NCBI RefSeq assembly: GCF_932294415.1
Contig: NC_065536.1
Coordinates: 15,683,974 to 15,747,973, forward strand
Source of the DNA: Quercus robur
Lineage: Eukaryota; Streptophyta; Magnoliopsida; Fagales; Fagaceae
Length of the DNA stretch: 64,000 bases
Reading direction: 5' to 3'
Shown here: positions 11,119 to 22,750 of the stretch, piece after piece
Layout of the letters: each line of letters starts with the position of its first letter
How positions within the stretch are numbered: position 1 is the first letter of the stretch
Translations under genes and position numbers: made by a program
The notes under the pieces: generated by a model
Database searches by the model: none
Told to the model about the DNA's origin: nothing
What the model saw: the letters and a program-made list of their open reading frames with translations, nothing else

Positions 11119-13262
11119 TTTTTTTTTTTTTTGATAAGTAAGATGATGTATTACTAAAAAGGCAAATACAACAATTGGGGAACCGGTCCATCAACTTCCT
11201 TACAAAAAACCCATGGAGGGATGGAAGAGATGGGTTGGGGTCCCCAATTTAGAGAAATACACGCCCAACGGGCTAAATGATGAGCAAGCTCATTACAAGA
11301 ACGATAACAAAAGGAAAATTTTGCAACTGAAAAGTAAGGAAAAAGGTTGCGGATGTCTGAGATAATGGAAGAGATTTCCCATGGTGGATCGGAAGATGGG
11401 CAAACTATAGAGTCAATGACAACCTTGGCATCGCCTTCAAAGATCACAAACTTGTAACCAAGATTTATTGTTGTGGACATGGCAAGGAGGGCAGCTTTGG
11501 CTTCGCCCCAAACCGGGGATTGAGAAGGTTCCTTTGCTGTACAAACTGAGATAATCATACCATTAGGATCACGGCCAACAACAGAGATGAAGGTCGCATT
11601 TGGTCTAATGGCAGCGTCGAAGTTGAATTTGATCCAACCTATTGGTGGGGGGTGCCATTGAGAGGCAGTGGTGGGGGATATGGATAGCAAAGCATCAGAA
11701 TGAGACTTGAAAGATCTATTGATGTCAGCAGCCAGCCGATTAGGAGGGTCGAACAAGTCATCAAAGATCAGTTTGTTTCTACTCCACCAGATGCGGTCAC
11801 ACGTGATTGCAGCTAATAGGGAGAAGGATGGGCCAACTGATGGGCAGAGACCAAGGAGACTCACAGGATTTAGGATGGACTTAATCCAATCAGATGCTGA
11901 CTTTGGTGGGATGGAAGATAGATTGATGGGGATACTTGTGTGTCTCCATACAATAATGGCAAAAGGGCACTCAAACAAAACATGAACCACTGATTCTTGA
12001 TGATGATGACACCGGGGACAGGATGAATCCAACCCAGCCATTCTTCGAGCAAGAAATTCTCTAGTGGGGAGAACATCCCACGCAATTTTCCAAATGTGGT
12101 ATTTGAGTCATTCATTGAACTTCATGGACCATAATCTCTTCCATTCAACAGCAGTAAGGGGACCAGAATTTGAAAATCTGGCATTTTGGTCAACAAGGTA
12201 AGCTGACTTGACAGAAAATTTTCCACTTGGACATTTTGCCCAAAAAATGGAATCTGCAACTGGAGTGAAAGGAATGTGGATTTGTTGAATAGAGGAGGCT
12301 GTATCATGGTCGAAGAGGTTGTGGAGAAGAGCTCGGTTCCACTGTCTAGTTTCAGGAACAATTAGTTCAGAAACCAATTGTTGGTCTGGCAGCAAGGTTA
12401 TGTGGGTTGGGGTGAAGGATGGAAGTGAGGGAATCCATGGGTCATGCCAAATGTTCACCGAAGAACCTGATCCAATGAGGTAGCAGTAGCCTTTTTTTAT
12501 CAAAGGAATGCTTTTGTGAATGCCTTTCCAAATGTAGGATGAGTTTTGTTGGAGGGTAGAGGTTAGGAAGGGACGACCACGAAGGTATTTGGATTGGAGG
12601 AGGTTGGCCCAAGGTTTATCTGCACTAGATGCAATAATCCACCCAAGTTTGGATATTAGTGCATTGTTGATGTCATGAGCACGACGGAAGCCCAAACCCC
12701 CAGCAGATTTTGGTTTGCATAAAGAATCCCACGCTTTTGGATAGATATGGTGACCGGAATCAGTAAAACCCCAGAAAAAATCTCTGAGTCTGGCATCAAT
12801 TTTACTGCAAATAGACTTTGGAAGCTTAAATGATGACATCCAATAAGATGGTATTGAGGATAGCACAGACTTTATAAGAGTAGCTTTGGCAGCTTGTGAT
12901 AAAATCTTTGCTTTCCAACCAGAAATTCTGCTGTTGATTTTTTCTAAAATGGTGTTGAACTGAGCTTGGTGACCTCTTTGGATATGAGTGGGAAGCCCAA
13001 GGTAGAAATTCTTGGAAGTTGGTTGGTTCAAACCAATCAGGTTGCGCAGAGAGATTTTGCATGATGGAGAAACATTTCGACTAAAAGTTATTGCCGATTT
13101 CCTCTTGTTGATGGAAAGCCCAGACCAATTCTGAAATTGAGTTAAGCAAGATTGGACAGCCGCAAGGTCATCATGGTTAGCCCGAGAAAATACCACAAGA
13201 TCATCAACAAACATAAGATGCGAGATTGGGGGGCAATTTCTTGCAATTTTGATGCAAATTGC
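11119..13262 (-). mobile_element. 5'-truncated L1-type LINE (RT from the FVDD motif through RNase H)
   Basis: Read on the minus strand, the element begins inside the RT just before the catalytic motif (SHLMFVDDLVVFSR). It continues through the RT thumb, the zinc-binding region (CPRCHHHQESVVHVLFECPF) and an RNase H domain (IKFNFDAAIRPNATF to NELAHHLARWA), and ends at the stop near 11154. A 16-residue poly(A) (poly(T) at 11119-11134 on +) closes the 3' end. The only break I see in about 670 codons is a single in-frame TGA at 12108-12110 between two open halves. It is therefore younger than the LINE at 1.6-3.4 kb. Endonuclease and most of the RT are absent, so it cannot move itself. I could not fix a target duplication. 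Confidence 0.87.
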
Positions 13263-13764
13263 ATCAATTAAAAAAGCATTTGATTGGACTAATAGTACAA
13301 CTCAAAAACACAAAGGAGGGCATGACAAAATTTAATGAATTATTTGGTGTCGAGAGATTTTTCCCTTCAACCTATCATAAGCATGAAATTGTTAGATTTA
13401 CAACATAAAAGGACGAGAGAGTAGAAATGCTTAATTTGGAGAAAAAAAACATTGTAGTTATTACTTGAAAAGAAGTTAGAGGAATATTAACTCAAACACA
13501 CACATGGTCAATCCAACGCCTCATTTTGTTGTTGGTGAACTTTTGACCTCTGATTAGGATTTATGTTATCCTTAAATTCCTTAACTTGATAGTTTGAGGA
13601 AAGAAAAGAAAAAACATCCATGTTTCTAGCAATTTCCATAAACTGCATGCCGTTTAGCACACGTATAGTGAAGTTGATCACTCACAAAAAGCAAAAGTCG
13701 TTACACAAATCCCCTCTTCTCCTACCAACCCTGTTGTCTGGTCTAGGAATTCTCACTTTCCTCC
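13263..13764. other. Upstream region of the FRIGIDA-like gene
   Basis: About 500 bp of AT-rich DNA between the LINE and the FRIGIDA-like start codon. The promoter and 5' UTR should lie here. The last 90 bp before the ATG are pyrimidine-rich (CCTCTTCTCCTACC and similar), as in many plant leaders. I cannot place a TATA box with confidence. Confidence 0.4.
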
Positions 13765-16700
13765 ATGTCCTCCTCGTCCACTTCCTCCTCACTTCCAGAC
13801 CTTCCTCCACTTCCACAACTCCCACACAACCTTCGCAAATCATTCAAACTTCTCAAAACTCATGCTGCTGCTGTTGCCAATTTCACTCTCCAATGGCAGG
13901 ACCTAGAGGACCACTTCCATTCCATTCACAATTCAATCCAATCAAAACTCCAAGAATTCCAATCCCAGCAAAAAACCCATTTGGATTCTAAAGAAACCAT
14001 TTTGATTCCAACCCATGAATCCCAAGTCAATTCCAAAGAAACCCAATTGAGTCCAGCTCTTGAATCCCAAGAAAAATCTGAGGAAACCCAATTCTCAAAC
14101 CAACAAGACCAAGCGGATTCTGAGGGAACTTTGCCTGAAAACAATGGGAATTCTTATGAGATTCCAATAAATGAAGGTTGGAAGGCAGTGTTGTTGTATT
14201 TGAATGATCATTCGAAAGAGCATGAATCTATGCACAACGATTTATATAATGCGCTTAAGGATTATGTGGATCCTGGGAAGCTAGTGTTTGAGGCAGTGAA
14301 ATGGATTCACTCACAGGAATTGGAGAAGGGGAATACAGATAAAGAAATTCGTGTTTCAAGGTGGAGTTGTGCGCTTTTGTTGGAGGAGTTGCTGAGAGTG
14401 AAACCAGTGGTTAAAGCAGAAGTGAGAGAAGAGGCACTGAAACTAGCCTTTGAATTGAAGGGAAATATAAAAGAAGACGATATTGAGAATTCTTGGGAGG
14501 TTTTGGGGTTTTTGCTGCTTGTGGGTGCATTTGGATTGGTGGCTGAGTTTGATGAGGATGAGGTTTTGGAGCTTTTGAAATATAGTTTGCATCGTAAAGA
14601 GACTCCAGAGTTGGTTCGGGCTCTTGGTTTTGCTAACAGGGCCCTTGGTAAGTTTCAACGAATTTTTTATGCTTGTTATTTATAATTTATATATGTGGTA
14701 ATGTGGTATTATTATTGCACTATTTGGAGTGGTAACTCAGTGGCCTTACTAGTTACTAGTTACTAGTTACTACTATTTCCTGTACTTTGTAAGGTCAGTT
14801 GTTCTTATATAATGCAAAAAATGTAATGGCTGAAAGCTTGAGGGGTTCTTACTCTTTAGCTGGTTTGGTTAGTTTGAATGCTTTGATATGAACATGCTTG
14901 ATGCTCTGACAAATAAAAATTCTTCTTCATTTATGGGATTTCTTCTAGGACAGTGAGTCCCATATTTTATCGCATTGTTTATCAGCATTAGTAACATCAA
15001 ATCTTGGTATTGACCATTCAATATTCATTTCGAATCATTATGTTTGAAAGTTGTTTTTTTGATAAGTGATTATGTTTGAAAGTTGTTGCAATGACCATGT
15101 CAATTACCAAAATGTAACCTTTCATGGCTGAATGACTTTTTATGTCTTACACTCAATATCTACTTTTATTCATTTTTTTTAAAAAACTTTATTACTTGTC
15201 TACTTCTAAGATTAAATTAGACTGTTTCAATCTTATTTATTATATGATTATGGTGCTCAGCCACTAGAATTATATAACCATCTTAAAATAGTCACAGTTC
15301 TCTTACTTTTTTGACGTATAATGTTCCTTATTGATGCTTTAAGATTTAGATATAGTAGTCCATAGCTCTTTGGCTCTCTATGGCATTTTATTTTTTCTGC
15401 TGTACTTACACTGCATTTTAATTGAATCTGGAACTTTTCCTCTGTTCTAGTATGAATTTTTGAAATGTTGTGCCATGTAATGTAGAAAAAGAAACGTTTC
15501 TGGGTGTCACAAAAAAGAAAAAAAGAAAGAGATGTATCCTGGTTGGAAATCAGTGTACTTCTGGATCATAGATTTTGATACATTCAGATTTGCCAATTCA
15601 TGAGGGCTCAGGGTAGTCCTTGTGGTTTTGACTGCCTCATGGTAACACTTGATTGCTTTATGTGTAAATTATTTTTATTAAGAGGACTCTGCAAAGGGAA
15701 TTTATGGTAACTGTGCTCTTGCTGTCTTTGTATTGTATTCAGTGCTAGGGGGTTTATTTCTTAGTAAGTTATACAATTTTACTTTATTGTTCACATTTTT
15801 TACCCTCTATTCTTCCCTTCCACAAGTGGAATCTCTTCTTGCTGCATCTGTCACTGTTATTGCCTTGATTTTTAGTCAGGATATTGCTTATTTTGTTGTT
15901 ATCATATTTTACTTCTCTTTTCCCAAACCCTGATGAAGGTCCTTCATTTGTGTTTTACATGTCCTAGATTTTATCCAAAAACTCCTTACAAAGAATAAGC
16001 GACTCGATGCTATCAGATTTATATATGCATTCGAATTAGATGACAAGTTCCCTCCAGGACCCCTGCTCAAAGCCCATTTGAAGCATTCCAAGAAGAAAAT
16101 ATGGAGGAGTATCAGTAGAAACTATGGTTCTATACAACCTGACCAAAAGGTATATTTGCCTCTTGCTTTTCTTTATCACAGTTGCTTTCGATAACTAGTA
16201 TCAAATGGCTGCTTTGCTTAAACTTCAATTCATTAAATTCCTCACAGAATGAGATGGCAAATAGAGAAATAGCTGTTCTAAAAGCGATGTTACGATGCAT
16301 TGATAAGTACAATCTTGGATCCCATTATGATCCTAGGAACCTTGTAAATCGCATTGAGCTTCTGAAAAGGCAGAATCAAGAGAGGAAGGCAATGAAAGCA
16401 GCTTCTAAATCCAAGGCTCAGGTGCAACAGAAGAACACAAATAAACGTACTGCCAATTACCACAAAGCTGGCCGGGATCAGCAGAGCAGATTTAAGCGGC
16501 CTCAGACAGATGAATCTCGTGCATCTGTGAATGCAGCTTTCTCAATCCACTCAGTACAGCCATCTTATCCTCAGCGAGAAGGTTCTTTTGTGGGTCAAGG
16601 TGCAGAATACTTAAACCCACCTGCTGGAATGGCTGTGGCAGCAGCTATTCCAAATGTTTCCGTTGGTACGATCCACTCGAGGCAACTAACTCATTATCAG

Positions 16701-17150
16701 CCAGAAAGCTCATTCACAGCTCAAGATTTACAATACCTAACCCCATCTGCTGGACAGTATGGTTTGGCGCGCTCCTCCCCTGATCCCACACATGTGAGTT
16801 TATCAGGTGCACCATATGGTTTCCCGTACTCCAGTCCCATCCCCCAATATGCAAACTCGTCTGTTGGATATAATGGAATGGTGGGCTCCCAAACTGGCAC
16901 CCCATGGAGCTCATCATCTGGTCAGTATGGGGCAAATATTATTGCAAATGGGAGCACTGAGCAGATTGGATCAGCTGGAACCCAAATAGCTGTAGGCATT
17001 GCTTCTAATTCACATCCAGACAGATCAATTTCTTATTACCCAGGGAATCGACTTAGGAGCCCTAATTATCATGATGATAGGTCAGTGTCTCAAACTCACA
17101 GTAGAGATAAGCAGTCTCAGTGCCCACCACCAGCTATTTATCATCTTTAG
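13765..17150 (+). CDS. FRIGIDA-like protein, 655 aa, 3 exons
   Basis: FRIGIDA-like proteins are plant nuclear proteins related to FRIGIDA, the scaffold that activates FLC in the autumn-flowering pathway; most members have less defined roles. Exons are 13765-14647, 15968-16149 and 16248-17150, GT-AG with phases 1 and 0, totalling 1968 nt. The N-terminus is Ser/Pro-rich, followed by a probable coiled coil (about 25-70: LRKSFKLLKTHAAAVANF, LQWQDLEDHFHSI). An acidic/Gln-rich linker leads to the FRIGIDA core (about 135-420). Core hallmarks include the LLEELLRVKP stretch, WEVLGFLLLVGAFGL, and FIYAFELDDKFPPGPLLKAHLK in exon 2. Exon 3 opens with NREIAVLKAMLRCIDKYNL and then a basic stretch. The last 230 residues are Gly/Ser/Gln/Tyr-rich and probably disordered. 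The first ATG before this conserved start is used. Which paralogue it is cannot be settled here. Confidence 0.9.
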
Positions 17151-17786
17151 ATATTGCTTTTTTTTTTTAAAGTTACATTATAGTCATTACTCTTACAGTT
17201 TTACTTTCATTCTGTCTTCCCTCTCAATGAAATTTAGCTTGTCCATGAATGAACATTTTTGTATATGGCTTGAAGATAAAAAGAACTATTGTTTCAGTTT
17301 AGGCAATCTGAATGTCTTGATGATTGCTCATATCTCTCACTGGCAAATTCGTGATGTGTCATCTTATGCTTTCCGTATATACGAAGCCTTTGATGCTTGT
17401 CCTGTGTTTTTCAATAAATTCACTCATATTCATAATTCATCTAAAAAAAGGGTCTCCAGTACTTTTTTAACTGAGTTCAGTCGTCCCACCACTTGAGCTT
17501 AAGCTCTGGCCAAATCTCTGTAGACTAGCTCAGTTCGACCACAAATAAACTTGTTAGTCCTCCCAGTTACAATGGATTCCCTAATTTGCTTGGTAAGAAA
17601 TAAATTATAAAAGAGCCTTCGAGTACTAGTTGGAAGAGGCAATCATACATTGTGAGTTTATATTAAGGGATAGGAATCAGAGACACTAATGGGGACTGAT
17701 TAAAAATTTCCTGTCCATTTTTCAAGTTTCACTTTATATTTCCACCAATTATATCATATATATATATATATATATTTTTTTTTTTT
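17151..17786 (+). other. 3' UTR and downstream flank of the FRIGIDA-like gene
   Basis: The first 300 bp are T-rich and carry AATAAA-like words (TTCAATAAATTCA near 17410), so the transcript probably ends around 17.4-17.5 kb. An open frame from 16999 to 17496 overlaps the real gene in another frame and is not a gene. A TA-microsatellite at 17753-17775 precedes the SINE. Confidence 0.45.
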
Positions 17787-17801
17787 AACTTTGGGTATTT
17801 T

Positions 17802-17970
17802 GTGGCTTCCAGCTAGCCCAACTGGTAAAGTCTCTGATGGTTGAATAAGAGACCTGGGGTTCAATCCCCGCCTACACCAAAAACTGATTGGTGTCTTGGT
17901 CTGATGATATAGAGTTATTATCAAGAGCGGACGCCATAAGTTGAAACTCTCTCTCAAAAAAAAAAAAAAA
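17802..17970 (+). mobile_element. tRNA-derived SINE with 15-bp target-site duplication
   Basis: The head carries an RNA polymerase III A box (TAGCCCAACTGG at about 17815) and a B box (GGTTCAATCCC at about 17869), spaced as in a tRNA. A short unrelated body and a poly(A) tail (about 17956-17970) follow. AACTTTGGGTATTTT occurs directly before (17787-17801) and after (17969-17983), a perfect target duplication, so the insertion is recent and full length. The tRNA-like part cannot fold as a working tRNA. Minus-strand relatives lie at 50.7 kb and 59.5 kb. Confidence 0.92.
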
Positions 17971-18104
17971 CTTTGGGTATTTTAAGAGAAAATTAATATA
18001 TATAAAATGACAAATTATGATTGGTGAAACATAATGTAAAACACAAAAAGTGGGATGAAGGATTTATATTCTATAAATTTTACTATGTAAAAGATTGATA
18101 TTAA

Positions 18105-18305
18105 GGTTGTGTTTGGTATTAGCTTAAAAAACTACTTTTTTATTATTTAGCTTATTTTTACTATTATTCGTGAGTTTTATTGCACTTTTTGATACTATTC
18201 ATGGATCTCGTTGTACTATTTCAACTACCTTTTAGCTTTATTTACAGTACTTTTAGCAAAAAAATTTCAATTTCAACTAAATAAGCTGTTTCCAAACGGA
18301 ATAAT
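18105..18305. mobile_element. MITE of about 200 bp
   Basis: The left end GGTTGTGTTTGGTATTAGCTTA and the reverse complement of the right end (CCGTTTGGAAACAGCTTATT) form imperfect terminal inverted repeats of about 18 bp. The interior contains the repeated words ACTATTCATGGATCTCGTTG and TTTACAGTACTTTTAGC, typical of widespread eudicot hAT-like miniature elements. No coding capacity. Confidence 0.55.
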
Positions 18306-19228
18306 GGGTACTAAAAATTTTATTATATATGCTTTCAAATTATGACTTTTTTATAATAAAAAAAATTTATAATTCAACAATTACAATGGAGGGAGGAAGG
18401 AGAATTTGAATTCTGAATGTTACTGTTAGAAATGCAAAGATATGTCAACTAGTTGAACTATATAGTTCTTAGTTAAGATGTGACAATTAGTTGAACTACA
18501 TGGTTTTTAGCTGACGAGTCAATTTTTAGATACAACAAAAGAGTAAATAATCAAATTATTTATTATATTGTTGATGGGACACCAATTACATTAAATGTCA
18601 TATTACTTTTGCAGCCATGTATGCATTTTATAAAATCAAATATGGAAGGCCACATTATACATGATTCTACCTATCTTATTTATCTATATAATATTTAAAA
18701 CATGAATATTAGTATTTATTGTTGCTATGATTTTGTTAAGCCATATCAGCGAAACATTTTAGTTTATTATGTCAATTTTAGTCTATTCGGTCCACTTTGA
18801 TCCACTTGGTCCATTTCAGTCCATTCTGGTCTACTTCGATCCATTTTGGACTAATTAGGCCTTGAATTGGTTCTTTTTGTAGTTTTCTCTTTTCAATTTT
18901 GGGCTCAAATTTTTTTTTCTTCTTAATTTCTGGATTTTTTCTTAATTTCTGGGTTGAAAAGTATAAAATTTTATCTTATTTTGCCAAACTTTTTTAGTTT
19001 TAGGCTAAAACATACCAACAAAATAGGCATTCAAAATTAGAGATCATACCCTAAAAAAGCAATAAAATGAAAAATATTTAAAAGATTACTTTAAAATTCA
19101 AGTTTTAATAATATAGGCATTATATTTATATTTGAAAAGAAAAAAAAATGTTATTATTCTAAACTTATATAATAATTTAAACTTAATATAACATGTTAAA
19201 TGTGTTCCATAGAATGTGGGTGTATATT

Positions 19229-19271
<43 letters not shown>

Positions 19272-22200
19272 GGATGTGTTCAAATTAGTCAACTGATTAC
19301 AATATATTTAAAAATTTTCTTTTTCATAACATCTTCTCCATTTATATAAAAAAATATTATAATTATGTGATTTAAATATTTTTTTATTAAATTACATTAT
19401 ATATATATATATAAAAATATTTATTTATTTATTGTTGTTGTTGTTGTTAAATGCAAAATACATTATATGTTTCATTACATAAAACTTATAAAAATAGAAA
19501 ATACTTTAAAATAACAGGCACTATTAAACTACAAATTTTACATTATATTCTTCTAAAATAATTATATTATATTTTCTCATAGAATGTGTAAATTTGCTAC
19601 TACTATATATAACTTATACATGCATTGCGTCTATAAGATTATTTAATTTTATATCAAGTAAATTTTTATGCTAAACCACCAATTTAGTTTAAGCATTTTG
19701 TTAGCAATGACCACATATTTACATCATATTGATTAGAATTAATAATCTCTAAACATTTAAATTCATTTTTTTTGTTAAATAAATTAAAGATTACACTGTC
19801 AAAATATACTAATAGTTTTAAAAATTATGAAACATATAAAAATTCAATCAAAATTTAAATAGTTTAAATAAAAAACGTCCCTTTACATGTCTAAGAACAA
19901 GTCGATATAAGAAAAATATAAAAAGAAAAGCTTTAATTTTCATAGACAAATGCAATAAAAAACTCTAACTTCGTACCACTTACTAATGATTAAATTTGCA
20001 GTTGTCCTTTCTTAATGAAAATACAAGAATACAAACAGAGCTTCATATCTCACTTATCGAATTGTGAGTATTTTTATAAAAAAAAAAAAAAAAAAAAAAA
20101 TTTCGAAAATAAGGATAGTTTCAATTAAAGAGAATTATTTTTTATAAAAGATTTTTATTTATCTATTTTTAGAAACATATATCAAGAATATACTTTAATT
20201 TAATGAGCTAGTTTAAGATAATAAGAATAATAAGATGATGAAAAAAAAAAGCAGTGAAGCAATAACCGTGAGGATGATTATGTTCCACTGTTAATTTAGT
20301 GAGGGTACCGAAGGGAGGCATAGCGTAATTCAGGCAATCATACATCCCTCATATTTTTCTTGCACCTACAACAGTGAAGCTACTACATGTTTGAGGCACA
20401 ATCTCTAAGGAAACATCATATATTTGTAATTTAGGCAGTGTTATTACACACATTTCTTTTTTTGAACGGGGATAAGTTACGATTTCAGTTCAAAAAATAA
20501 ATTGTGTAAGATATGCGCAATAATATGTGTGAACTAACAATTACCCTTGTAAGTTGGGTCCAATGTAGTCATTTACACACCGAGAGAGCCGATAAAAATC
20601 GCACAAAGTCATTTAGTAAGAAAATATTATTTCATGTGAGTTCTACTTGGTGTTACTGTTTACTAAAAAAATAAAAAAATTAGGATATTTATCCCACATT
20701 GGTTGTGTGTGTCTAGAGTCCACTGTTTATAACCCAGTCTACAACTACAAAATAATTGTACTCTGGTTATGTAATGTATTATAAAGCTGGTTTAAGACAC
20801 TAGTATTATTATTTTCGTGTGTATTCTAATAAGTATTACTGTTTACTCAGGAAAAAAAAAAAAAAAAAAAAGTAAGAAATATTAAAGTAACATCTATTCA
20901 CTGTTTGAAATGGGGACTAAGTTTTTTTTGACAATTTAAGAATTTTGTTACTAAAGAGCTACCTCATGAAATGAACACACAAGGTAGCCTAAAAAAATAC
21001 ATCAAGTATTACATGCAAACGAAAGTGAATCAATGAAATCTGTGACAGTACTACTAGAACTAAGACCCATTAAATTTGACCATTCATCAAATTGTCTAAC
21101 CAGGTAACTGAATGTGAGAAAGTTTATTCATTGGCAGGTCTGTTGGACCAATTAAGTGCCATTAATTAGTTTCATACTGTACAAAATAACCAAACTTTTG
21201 GTTGGAATAACCCCACTTGGGTCCGTATCTCAAATTACTAGTGGATATGGCTTAATTAACTCCACAACTTTGACTACAAGATTGCCAAAGGAAAGATGTA
21301 TTTCCTATAAAGCAAACAGAACATCCAGTCATAACCCGTTTGAATGTGAGCAAGGAACAAAAAGTCTGGCAATCACAGTGCTTGGGAGTAAGGCCAGCCA
21401 TACAACGTCTGAAGTCATCAAGCATTCGATCCATTCATCGGCCCCAAGATATTATACTTTACCAAGATTAAGCTTAACATAATTTTTATTTAAAACAAAA
21501 ATTGCTGATATGACATCGACATCAGCTGGATATTGCTTTTCCAACCGCAACAGCAGTAGCACCTTATCCGTTGCCTCACCTGACAAACGGGGGGATGTCT
21601 TATCAATCATCAAATATATGAAAGGAAAAACAAATCGGGAGCCTGAAAAAAAATCTCCTTCTGCTTGTCATGCTCGCAATAACAGGTTGATCAGAGGCCA
21701 AATGCCATCACATCTAAATTGTTGAAAATTGAAGTTTATTTACATAAAGCAGAGTGTTTTGAAGGATGGAGAGCTAGTAACAACAACTTAATTTAATGGT
21801 GGGAAGTTTAGAACACATAAGGGACACACAGGGTGTAGCTGATCCACTATGGGTTTGAAAAATTGCATATACAAAATTGCTCAATTTACAGTGGCATAAC
21901 TTAATCCTCTCTCTCTTGATATATATATATATATATATATTAGGTGTGCAATTATGTATAAGTGTATCTATAATTGTATATATGAGCTTTGTATTTGACA
22001 TTGACCAAATCCATGTTGTGATAATCGAACATGACAGAAGTTTTTATTAAATAGTGGTAATATGTAGTAGGAAGAAGCATCTTCTCAAAGGCTAACTATA
22101 ACAATGAAACCATTCTATAGATAACAGCATAAGGTCTTGAAGAGCAATTATAGAACTACAAATATAACAAAGGAAATCATAAAAAAGTGAAATTTTGCAA

Positions 22201-22750
22201 CTAACCTGACCTTCCATTTGCAGACAACTTTTTCATATTGGATATCACTTCCATTATCATCTATTTGCCATGAGTTGGATGAAAATTGACAGCGAAACAG
22301 ACTTTACTTTTTCCTCCCCATCCTGCTCATCAATATGCAAGATGGTCTTGCAACTGCACTACCAACCAACTCTAATATCTCAGGAGCAGTACAAAGCACA
22401 CCCTTATGCTCCTAGGAAGGCAATAGCAATTTGCTCCAAGTAAATGATTTTGAGTTTAAAAGTCATCAATATGTGTGCATGCATAGAATATAAGTAAGCT
22501 TTAGCTCAGCAATTAGGGATTACCAAATCTTCTACTACAGTGATCATCTCTTACACTTAATATATTTGTAAGATCACATCCTTTGCGCCTCAAAATAGTA
22601 CAATCAAAGGGAGAAAATTTTGGGGACCTGGAAGCAGAGAGAGAAATGTTCCTGATTAATTAATTTTCAATCCATCAACTTCCTTTCTTGTTTGTCATAT
22701 AACCTCCTGGGAGCAAATTATTATCTACAAATTCTTCATTAAATCAGTTC
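18306..22750. other. Gene-poor AT-rich region
   Basis: I find no supportable gene on either strand. The stretch holds poly(A) runs (about 19237-19267, 20078-20100, 20850-20871), TA repeats (19398-19412, 21921-21940) and a short TTG array (19433-19448). The open frame at 21156-21482 on + matches nothing I recognise and lacks codon character. The PPR gene's 3' UTR should occupy roughly the last few hundred bases. Confidence 0.5.

Noticed and set aside
17815-17885. tRNA-like A and B boxes suggesting a tRNA gene
   Set aside because: The segment has a poly(A) tail, a non-tRNA body and a 15-bp target duplication, and cannot form an acceptor stem; it is a SINE head.
21156-21482. 108-codon frame on + in the gene-poor region
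   Set aside because: No start context, no domain or repeat pattern that I recognise, and codon usage looks random.
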